Assembly (NCBI RefSeq): GCF_000009765.2
Contig: NC_003155.5
Location: 4,216,001-4,280,000, forward strand
DNA length: 64,000 bases
Source of the DNA: Streptomyces avermitilis MA-4680 = NBRC 14893
GTDB taxonomy: Bacteria; Actinomycetota; Actinomycetes; Streptomycetales; Streptomycetaceae
Reading direction: 5' to 3'
Position numbers and translations under genes: made by a program. Shown one piece after another: positions 1 through 6,416 of the stretch (its first letter is position 1; each line of letters begins with the position of its first letter). The notes under the pieces are model-generated. The model did no database searches. It was given only the letters and a program-made list of their open reading frames with translations, and was not told the DNA's origin.

Positions 1-363
1 CAGCTCGCCCGCGGTCAGCTTGCCCTCGTCGGCCAGTGCCGCGTCGCCCACGACGACCCGGCCGCCCTTCGCCGGACGCCAGCCCGGCCCCCGGGCGGCC
101 GTGTGCTCCCGTACGGCGGGAATCGTGCGCGGTGCCTTCGACAAGGGGTAGGCGCGGGTCGGTGACGGGGAGGGCGTACGGGTCGCGGCGGCGGCCGAGG
201 AGGCGGTGGACGCCCGCGCACCGGCCGGCTCGCTGCCGCCGGAGGGCCAGAGGACGGCGGTCACCCCGAGGGTGCCCGCGACGATCAGCCCGCCACCCAG
301 CAGCAACCTGTTGCGCCTGACGGGCGTCCTCCCCTCGGGGACGCGCCGCCTGCGGCCGCTCAC
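1..363 (-). CDS. Secreted GH20-like beta-N-acetylhexosaminidase, N-terminal part (cut by window edge)
   Basis: Only the first 121 codons are present; the gene runs off the left edge. A GTG at 363 starts an arginine-rich head followed by a hydrophobic stretch (about residues 19-39), which reads as a signal peptide or anchor. A Thr/Ser/Ala/Pro linker follows, then TIPAVREHTAARGPGWRP near residues 79-96. That segment resembles the small N-terminal domain of actinobacterial GH20 N-acetylhexosaminidases, which release GlcNAc outside the cell. The catalytic barrel is not in the window, so the enzyme name is an inference from this domain. No strong ribosome binding site precedes the GTG, so the start could differ by a few codons. 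Confidence 0.6.
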   Translation of the reverse strand, partial: MSGRRRRVPEGRTPVRRNRLLLGGGLIVAGTLGVTAVLWPSGGSEPAGARASTASSAAAATRTPSPSPTRAYPLSKAPRTIPAVREHTAARGPGWRPAKGGRVVVGDAALADEGKLTAGEL

Positions 364-716
364 CACGCCACGTCCCGCACCGCGCCGCGCACCACGTAAG
401 TACATTCGGCACATATTGACCGCACGCCACTCACCTCCACACCGACTCCCCGTTCCGAACCTACGACCTCAGCACGCCGCGTATGCCCTTCAGAGGTTCC
501 GAAACTCTCCCGTCCGGGTGAAATTCGGGCATCCGTCGGACAGCCCACGATCCACCTCGCTAGCGTGGCGCGCATCTCTCACACCCTCCCCTGCCGACAC
601 CCACGTGACGTCCACACGACCTCACCGGATCCCGCCGAGGACCCCCGCTGCCTTCGCACCGTCTTCCACGACACGGCCGGCTCACCCTGCCGGCGCAGAC
701 CCGCACCCCGGCCGCC
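364..716. other. Intergenic region between divergent genes
   Basis: About 350 bases without a convincing gene. On the plus strand TAGCGT at 561-566, with a weak CGGACA 18 bases upstream, could be a promoter for the downstream OHCU-like gene, with a leader of roughly 145 bases. I see no repeat or hairpin that stands out. Reading frames here are shadows of biased base composition. Confidence 0.3.
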
Positions 717-1205
717 ATGGGCCTGGAGCGCTTCAACGGCGTCCGCGTCGACGATGCCGAGCGCGCCCTCCTCACCTGCTGCCGCAGTCTGCGCTGGGCC
801 CGCCGCGTCGCCGACCACCGGCCCTATCCGGACCTCGACGCGCTGCTCGCCGCGGCCGACGAGGCGGCGTACGACCTGGCGCCCGCCGATCTCGCCGAGG
901 CGCTCGCGGGCGAGTCGCTGACCCTGCTCCCGGACGACGCGTACTCCGTCGCGCACACCGCGCTGAGCGCCGCGCACGCCGCGTACGAGAGCCGCTTCGG
1001 GCATGTGTTCGTGATCTGCCTGGACAACGCCCCGCCCGGGGAAGCACTCGATCAGGTGCTGGCGGGCATCCGGTCACGATTGACAAACGATCGCGAGGAG
1101 GAACGCGTCCTGGCGGCGGAGGAGCTGCGGCGACTGGCGCGCGGACGGCTCGCCCGCCTGGTGCGCGACTTTTCCCCGCGGCCCGCACTCCAGCGCACCC
1201 CGTGA
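717..1205 (+). CDS. OHCU decarboxylase-like protein lacking the usual catalytic motif
   Basis: 162 residues related to 2-oxo-4-hydroxy-4-carboxy-5-ureidoimidazoline decarboxylase, the last step from urate to S-allantoin. Family landmarks are visible: the CCRSLRWARRV segment near residue 21, FGHVFVICLD near 93, and the C-terminal LTNDREEERVLAAEELRRLARGRLARLV. The family's active-site block (His-Pro-x-Ile-Gly, with a following Trp-Ser-x-x-Glu) should lie near residues 65-80. This protein reads AGESLTLLPDDAYSVAHTAL there, with no such histidine or glutamate. No urate-pathway genes are adjacent. It may have lost the decarboxylase activity and kept the fold for another role. The ATG at 717 is the first plausible start; no clear ribosome binding site is visible. 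Confidence 0.65.
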   Translation: MGLERFNGVRVDDAERALLTCCRSLRWARRVADHRPYPDLDALLAAADEAAYDLAPADLAEALAGESLTLLPDDAYSVAHTALSAAHAAYESRFGHVFVICLDNAPPGEALDQVLAGIRSRLTNDREEERVLAAEELRRLARGRLARLVRDFSPRPALQRTP

Positions 1206-1403
1206 GGGCGCGGGGCCAGGGCCCCTCCGCCGGGCCCCGCGCAGTAGCCCGTTTGATTGCCAGTTCGATCACATCGGTAGGGCCGCTGTAAGCGTTCCGA
1301 CAACACGTCGCTACGATGGCCGGGGCCGGTGGACCGTACCCGGCCGGGCCCGACCGACATCGAAGCCGGCAGGCCCCAATCCCCGCTTTCGGAGGGTTCT
1401 TCC

Positions 1404-1784
1404 GTGCCGGCTGGAACGCTGTACCGCGGCCGGGAAGGAATGTGGTCCTGGGTGGCTCATCGAGTCACCGGCGTCCTCATCTTCTTCTTCCTGTTCGTAC
1501 ACGTGCTGGACACCGCTCTTGTCCGTGTCTCCCCCGAGGACTACGACAAGGTCGTGTCCACGTACAAGACGCCGATCGTCGCCGTGCTGGAGTACGGCCT
1601 GGTCGCCGCCATCCTCTTCCACGCGCTCAACGGCCTGCGTGTCATCGCCGTCGACTTCTGGTCCAAGGGCCCGCGCTACCAGAAGCAGATGCTCTGGTCC
1701 GTGGTCGTCCTGTGGCTCGTGCTGATGATCGGGGCGATCTACCCCGTCCTCGGCCACGCCGCTCGTGAACTGTTCGGGAGCTGA
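1404..1784 (+). CDS. sdhC: Succinate dehydrogenase cytochrome b556 subunit
   Basis: 126 residues, first membrane anchor of complex II, which passes electrons from succinate to menaquinone. Three hydrophobic helices are visible. H19-R20 followed by TG is the usual SdhC N-terminal motif, and H73 in FHALNGLR is the expected haem b ligand. The GTG at 1404 was chosen because GGAGGG lies 7 bases upstream; longer frames lack such a site and the family length fits. It heads the sdhCDAB operon, with 5 bases to sdhD. Confidence 0.95.
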   Translation: MPAGTLYRGREGMWSWVAHRVTGVLIFFFLFVHVLDTALVRVSPEDYDKVVSTYKTPIVAVLEYGLVAAILFHALNGLRVIAVDFWSKGPRYQKQMLWSVVVLWLVLMIGAIYPVLGHAARELFGS

Positions 1785-1789
1785 CGCAG

Positions 1790-2272
1790 ATGTCCACGAC
1801 TGATACCGCCGCCTCCGGGATCGGCCCCGTAGAGGGCGCCTCGCTGTACGGCGTCGACAACCCGGCGCCCGTCATCGAGTCGCCGCGCAAGCGGACGAAG
1901 AAGACCCCGAAGTCCACCCGTGGCAACTTCGAGATGTACGGCTGGCTGTTCATGCGCCTGTCCGGCATCGTGCTGGTCGTCCTGGTCCTCGGCCACCTGC
2001 TGATCCAGCTCGTCCTCGACGGCGGCGTCTCCAAGATCGGCTTCGCCTTCGTGGCAGGCCGCTGGGCGTCCCCGTGGTGGCAGGTCTGGGACCTGGCCAT
2101 GCTGTGGCTCGCGATGCTGCACGGCGCCAACGGCCTGCGCACGATCATCAACGACTACGCGGAGCGGGCGAACACGCGCCTGTGGCTGAAGGGCCTGCTG
2201 TACACCGCCACGGTGTTCACGATTCTGCTGGGCACGCTGGTGATCTTCACCTTCGACCCGAACATCCGCTAG
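1790..2272 (+). CDS. sdhD: Succinate dehydrogenase hydrophobic membrane anchor
   Basis: 160 residues. A charged N-terminal tail of about 45 residues precedes three transmembrane helices (about 52-80, 98-117, 132-154). HGANGLR at 111-117 mirrors the FHALNGLR motif of SdhC and supplies the second axial histidine to haem. Together SdhC and SdhD bind haem and quinone and anchor the SdhAB dimer on the cytoplasmic face. It sits 5 bases after sdhC and 22 bases before sdhA, so co-transcription is expected. Confidence 0.94.
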   Translation: MSTTDTAASGIGPVEGASLYGVDNPAPVIESPRKRTKKTPKSTRGNFEMYGWLFMRLSGIVLVVLVLGHLLIQLVLDGGVSKIGFAFVAGRWASPWWQVWDLAMLWLAMLHGANGLRTIINDYAERANTRLWLKGLLYTATVFTILLGTLVIFTFDPNIR

Positions 2273-2294
2273 GCACGGGGCTGAGGCAACCACC

Positions 2295-4049
2295 ATGAAG
2301 ATCCACAAGTACGACACCGTCATCGTCGGCGCCGGCGGCGCCGGTATGCGCGCCGCCATCGAGGCGACGAAGCGCAGCCGCACCGCCGTGCTCACGAAGC
2401 TCTACCCCACCCGCTCCCACACGGGCGCCGCGCAGGGCGGCATGGCCGCCGCGCTGGCCAACGTGGAGGAGGACAACTGGGAGTGGCACACCTTCGACAC
2501 CGTCAAGGGCGGTGACTACCTGGTCGACCAGGACGCCGCCGAGATCCTGGCGAAGGAGGCCATCGACGCCGTCCTCGACCTGGAGAAGATGGGCCTTCCC
2601 TTCAACCGGACGCCCGAGGGCAGGATCGACCAGCGCCGCTTCGGCGGTCACTCCCGCAACCACGGCGAGGCGCCGGTCCGCCGGTCCTGCTACGCGGCCG
2701 ACCGCACCGGTCACATGATCCTCCAGACGCTGTACCAGAACTGCGTGAAGGAGGGCGTGGAGTTCTTCAACGAGTTCTACGTCCTCGACCAGCTCATCGT
2801 CGAGGAAGACGGCGTCAAGAAGTCCGCCGGCGTCGTCGCGTACGAGCTGGCGACCGGCGAGATCCACGTCTTCCAGGCGAAGGCCGTGATCTACGCGTCC
2901 GGCGGCACCGGCAAGTTCTTCAAGGTGACGTCGAACGCGCACACGCTGACCGGTGACGGCCAGGCCGCCGTCTACCGTCGCGGGCTGCCGCTGGAGGACA
3001 TGGAGTTCTTCCAGTTCCACCCGACCGGCATCTGGCGCATGGGCATCCTGCTGACGGAGGGCGCCCGCGGTGAGGGCGGCATCCTCCGCAACAAGGACGG
3101 CGAGCGCTTCATGGAGAAGTACGCGCCGGTCATGAAGGACCTCGCGTCCCGTGACGTCGTGTCCCGCTCCATCTACACGGAGATCCGTGAGGGCCGCGGC
3201 TGCGGTCCCGAGGGCGACCACGTCTACCTCGACCTCACGCACCTCCCGCCGGAGCAGCTGGACGCCAAGCTCCCGGACATCACGGAGTTCGCGCGTACGT
3301 ACCTCGGCATCGAGCCCTACACGGACCCGATCCCGATCCAGCCCACCGCGCACTACGCCATGGGCGGCATCCCGACGAACGTCGAGGGTGAGGTCCTCTC
3401 GGACAACACCACCGTCGTCCCGGGCCTGTACGCGGCCGGCGAGGTCGCCTGTGTCTCCGTGCACGGCGCCAACCGGCTCGGCACCAACTCGCTGCTCGAC
3501 ATCAACGTCTTCGGGCGTCGCGCGGGCATCGCCGCGGCCGAGTACTCGGCGAAGGCCGGCTACCTCGAGCTGCCCGAGGACCCTGCCGCGCAGGTCGTCT
3601 CGCAGGTCGAGCGCCTGCGCGCCTCCACGGGCACGGAGCGGGTCGCCACGCTGCGCCTGGAGCTCCAGGAGACCATGGACGCGAACGTCATGGTGTTCCG
3701 CACCGAGCAGACGATCAAGACGGCGGTCGAGAAGATCGCGGAGCTGCGCGAGCGGTACCTGAACGTCTCGATCCAGGACAAGGGCAAGCGGTTCAACACG
3801 GACCTCCTCGAGGCCATCGAGCTGGGCAACCTGCTCGACCTGGCCGAGGTCATGGCCGTCTCCGCGCTCGCCCGCAAGGAGTCCCGCGGCGGTCACTACC
3901 GCGAGGACTACCCGAACCGCGACGACGTCAACTTCATGCGCCACACCATGGCGTACCGCGAGGTCGGCGACGACGGCACCGAGTCCATCCGTCTCGACTA
4001 CAAGCCGGTCGTCCAGACCCGCTACCAGCCGATGGAGCGTAAGTACTGA
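2295..4049 (+). CDS. sdhA: Succinate dehydrogenase flavoprotein subunit
   Basis: 584 residues, full length for the family. The dinucleotide-binding VGAGGAGMRA motif starts at residue 11. H42 in TRSHTGAAQGG is the histidine that carries covalent FAD. RSCYAADRTGH and HGANRLGTNSLLD are the substrate and FAD-site signatures seen in all succinate dehydrogenases. It oxidises succinate to fumarate in the TCA cycle and feeds electrons to the SdhB iron-sulfur clusters. Its TGA shares one base with the ATG of sdhB, so translation of the two is probably coupled. Confidence 0.97.
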   Translation: MKIHKYDTVIVGAGGAGMRAAIEATKRSRTAVLTKLYPTRSHTGAAQGGMAAALANVEEDNWEWHTFDTVKGGDYLVDQDAAEILAKEAIDAVLDLEKMGLPFNRTPEGRIDQRRFGGHSRNHGEAPVRRSCYAADRTGHMILQTLYQNCVKEGVEFFNEFYVLDQLIVEEDGVKKSAGVVAYELATGEIHVFQAKAVIYASGGTGKFFKVTSNAHTLTGDGQAAVYRRGLPLEDMEFFQFHPTGIWRMGILLTEGARGEGGILRNKDGERFMEKYAPVMKDLASRDVVSRSIYTEIREGRGCGPEGDHVYLDLTHLPPEQLDAKLPDITEFARTYLGIEPYTDPIPIQPTAHYAMGGIPTNVEGEVLSDNTTVVPGLYAAGEVACVSVHGANRLGTNSLLDINVFGRRAGIAAAEYSAKAGYLELPEDPAAQVVSQVERLRASTGTERVATLRLELQETMDANVMVFRTEQTIKTAVEKIAELRERYLNVSIQDKGKRFNTDLLEAIELGNLLDLAEVMAVSALARKESRGGHYREDYPNRDDVNFMRHTMAYREVGDDGTESIRLDYKPVVQTRYQPMERKY

Positions 4050-4822
4050 TGGCTACCCCGACCCTCGACAAGGCGGACAGCAAGCCCGAGGCGGGCTTCG
4101 CCGACTCGCCGTACATCACGGTCACCCTCCGGATCCGCCGCTTCAACCCGGAGATCTCGGCCGAGGCCGCCTGGGAAGACTTCCAGCTGGAGATCGACCC
4201 GAAGGAACGCGTCCTCGACGCCCTGCACAAGATCAAGTGGGACCAGGACGGAAGCCTCACCTTCCGCCGCTCCTGCGCGCACGGCATCTGCGGCTCGGAC
4301 GCCATGCGGATCAACGGCAAGAACCGTCTGGCCTGCAAGACGCTGATCAAGGACATCAACCCCGAGAAGCCGATCACGGTCGAGGCCATAAAGGGCCTGA
4401 CGGTCCTCAAGGACCTGGTCGTCGACATGGAGCCGTTCTTCCAGGCGTACCGGGACGTGATGCCCTTCCTGATCACGAAGGACACCAACGAGCCGACGCG
4501 CGAGCGACTTCAGTCCGCCGAGGACCGCGAGCGCTTCGACGACACCACGAAGTGCATCCTGTGCGCCGCGTGCACGTCGTCGTGCCCGGTGTTCTGGAAC
4601 GACGGCCAGTACTTCGGTCCGGCCGCGATCGTCAACGCCCACCGCTTCATCTTCGACTCGCGTGACGAGGCCGGGGAGCAGCGCCTGGAGATCCTCAACG
4701 ACAAGGACGGCGTGTGGCGCTGCCGCACGACGTTCAACTGCACGGACGCCTGCCCGCGCGGTATCGAGGTCACGAAGGCGATCCAGGAAGTGAAGCGGGC
4801 GCTGATCACGCGCCGCTTCTGA
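4049..4822 (+). CDS. sdhB: Succinate dehydrogenase iron-sulfur subunit
   Basis: 257 residues. The N-terminal ferredoxin-like domain has RSCAHGICGSDAMRINGK and a later LAC, ligating the 2Fe-2S cluster. The C-terminal domain carries CILCAACTSSCPVFW and CRTTFNCTDACPRGIEV, the ligands for the 4Fe-4S and 3Fe-4S clusters. It wires electrons from SdhA flavin to quinone in the membrane anchor. The ATG overlaps the sdhA stop by one base. It is the last gene of the operon; a perfect hairpin follows within 25 bases. Confidence 0.97.
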   Translation: MATPTLDKADSKPEAGFADSPYITVTLRIRRFNPEISAEAAWEDFQLEIDPKERVLDALHKIKWDQDGSLTFRRSCAHGICGSDAMRINGKNRLACKTLIKDINPEKPITVEAIKGLTVLKDLVVDMEPFFQAYRDVMPFLITKDTNEPTRERLQSAEDRERFDDTTKCILCAACTSSCPVFWNDGQYFGPAAIVNAHRFIFDSRDEAGEQRLEILNDKDGVWRCRTTFNCTDACPRGIEVTKAIQEVKRALITRRF

Positions 4823-4842
4823 CATCCCCTTCCGGTACATCG

Positions 4843-4879
4843 CCGAGGGCCCCGCTCCTGTCCGGAGCGGGGCCCTCGG
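4843..4879 (+). terminator. Terminator hairpin after sdhB
   Basis: A perfect 16-base stem (4843-4858 with 4864-4879) and a five-base TGTCC loop, 20 bases after the sdhB stop. There is no long T tract, which is normal for Streptomyces terminators. It lies between convergent genes and may serve both strands. Confidence 0.85.
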
Positions 4880-4892
4880 TGCGTTCACGCCG

Positions 4893-5156
4893 TCAGCCGC
4901 GCAGGACGCGGCCCTGCTTGTCGGTGCGGTCGTTGCTCGTGAAGAACAGGATCGCGTCGATCAGCGCCCACAGGCCGAGGCCACCGCAGGTGAAGAGCTG
5001 GCCGAGGGCCACGCCGGTGGAGCCGACGTAGAACCGGCCGGCGCCGAAGGTGCCCAGGAAGAGCTGGAGGACGCCGGCAACGACCTTGGACTTGTCGGAG
5101 TACGGGCGGCCCTGCGGGTCGACGCCGAACGGGGCTTCGGGGGTGGGGACGGTCAT
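4893..5156 (-). CDS. TM2 domain membrane protein
   Basis: 87 residues. GVDPQGRPYSDKSKVVAG leads into two hydrophobic helices joined by a short loop (LQLFLGTFGAGRFYVGS, then LGQLFTCGGLGLWALIDAILFF), the TM2 fold. The tail RTDKQGRVLRG matches the second TM2 protein in this window. The function of bacterial TM2 proteins is unknown. The start at 5156 was chosen because AGGAGCG lies 8 bases upstream; a longer frame to 5408 has no support. The leader carries a palindromic hairpin at 5186-5204. Confidence 0.85.
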   Translation of the reverse strand: MTVPTPEAPFGVDPQGRPYSDKSKVVAGVLQLFLGTFGAGRFYVGSTGVALGQLFTCGGLGLWALIDAILFFTSNDRTDKQGRVLRG

Positions 5157-5185
5157 GAAAAACGCTCCTGGATGACTGAATGCGA

Positions 5186-5204
5186 CCGGAGCGGACCGCT
5201 CCGG
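5186..5204. repeat. Perfect inverted repeat in the TM2 gene leader
   Basis: Nine-base arms CCGGAGCGG and CCGCTCCGG around one central A, about 30 bases upstream of the TM2 start on the minus strand. It could form a small leader hairpin; no function is evident. Confidence 0.5.
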
Positions 5205-5390
5205 GGACTCCCAGGAGGGACCCATGGCAGAGATCGCCAAAGATCGTGTGCACGTCATCCCCCCTGTGACGTGTGGAGCGTACGGAGATCCGTGGGACCA
5301 GCGGGAGAGGGATCGCACTATCGTTCCCATCCCGTGATCAAATTCCGGCCAAGTCCTGGCCATGCCCTCACCAAGGGGGCCGGAAGTCCG

Positions 5391-5442
5391 GACGGGGACG
5401 CGGATCACCGGACGGGGACGCCGATCACCGGACGAGGTTGCG
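5391..5442. repeat. Short imperfect tandem repeats between genes
   Basis: A 21-base unit reading roughly CACCGGACGGGGACGCGGAT recurs two to three times immediately downstream of and into the 3' end of the DUF2752 gene on the minus strand. Confidence 0.55.
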
Positions 5443-5835
5443 GACCACTACCCACGCGACCGCCACCAGCAGCACCACCGCCTGGGTACGCGCGCTCGGT
5501 TCGGGCCGCCACCGCCGGCCGCGCACACCCTCGAGGAACCAGCGCGCCAACAGCCCGAGCGCGAACGGGGAGGCGAGCAGCAGCAGCCTGTTGTCGAGCC
5601 AGGCCGCGGTGAAGTGACCGTGCATCAGGTCGTACACCATGCGGGTGCCGCCGCAGGCCGGGCAGAGCAGCCCGGTGACGAGCCGCAGCGGGCAGCGGGG
5701 CAGCACATGGCCCGGCTCGTGCGGGTCGGTGGTGTAGAGGTAGCAGGCACCGGCGGCCCCGGCGGCGAGCACCGCGAGGGGTGCCGCCGCCGGGTGCCGC
5801 AGGAAGCTCAGCGGCGCGCGGGCCGGTTCAGCCAC
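5425..5835 (-). CDS. DUF2752 membrane protein
   Basis: 136 residues. CPLRLVTGLLCPACGGTRMVY near residues 48-68 is the hallmark CP-x-CGGTR motif of DUF2752, placed between a first helix (about 18-34) and two further helices (about 79-99 and 116-133). The role of the family is unknown; the paired cysteines suggest metal or redox chemistry at the membrane face, which is inference. It starts with a GTG that overlaps the stop of the upstream TM2 gene by eight bases, so the two are probably translated together. Confidence 0.85.
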   Translation of the reverse strand: MAEPARAPLSFLRHPAAAPLAVLAAGAAGACYLYTTDPHEPGHVLPRCPLRLVTGLLCPACGGTRMVYDLMHGHFTAAWLDNRLLLLASPFALGLLARWFLEGVRGRRWRPEPSARTQAVVLLVAVAWVVVRNLVR

Positions 5836-6286
5836 GCAGGATCCGCCCGTGCTGGTCCTTGGCCTCGTTGCCCGCGAGCAGCATGACCCCGTCGATGAGC
5901 GCCCAGATGCCGAGGCCCCCGCAGGTGAAGAGCTGGGCTATGCCGATGCCGACACTGCCCATGTAGAAGCGTCCGACGCCGAAGCTGCCCAGGAAGAGCT
6001 GGAGGAGACCCGCCACGATCTTCGACTTGTCGGAGTACGGGCGGCCGTAGGGGTCGTAGCCGTAGGGGGCGTTGGGGTCGCCGGTGTACGTGCCCGGCGG
6101 GACGGCACCCGGCGGGTATCCGGGCTGCTGGTAGCCGTAGCCGTACTGGCCTCCCGGCTGCTGGTACGAGCCCGGCTGACCGGCCGCGTACGGGTTCGGT
6201 CCGCCGGGCGGGGTCGCGCCGGCGTTCGGATAGCCGTACCCGGGCGGCTGGTTGGGGGGCGGGGACTGCGGGGGCTGCTCACTCAA
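5828..6286 (-). CDS. TM2 domain protein with Pro/Gly/Tyr-rich N-terminal tail
   Basis: 152 residues. The first 80 are a low-complexity tail full of QQPG, PPG and YGY motifs, likely disordered. GRPYSDKSKIVAG and two helices follow, closing with KDQHGRILRG. The TM2 core is very like the one at 4893-5156. I chose the TTG at 6286 because GGAG lies 9 bases upstream; a GTG at 6328 would add 14 residues but has no ribosome binding site. The tail resembles that of the RDD protein at 51000, a common pattern in actinobacterial membrane proteins. Confidence 0.82.
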   Translation of the reverse strand: MSEQPPQSPPPNQPPGYGYPNAGATPPGGPNPYAAGQPGSYQQPGGQYGYGYQQPGYPPGAVPPGTYTGDPNAPYGYDPYGRPYSDKSKIVAGLLQLFLGSFGVGRFYMGSVGIGIAQLFTCGGLGIWALIDGVMLLAGNEAKDQHGRILRG

Positions 6287-6416
6287 GGCGGTTGACTCCG
6301 GGGTTGTGGTGCACAGGACGCCGAACACGGCTGTCGGTCATCTTGCAGGAGTGGTGGGCGGGCCGGGAAGCCGGGGCCGGTCTCGTCCGCCCCCCCCGGT
6401 GCGTCCGGACCCGGAT

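Noticed and set aside
1206..1403. Rex-type (TTGTGAA-N-TTCACAA) operator at the sdh promoter
   Set aside because: I searched the leader by eye; the only near-match, around 1288-1305, lacks the symmetric half-sites.
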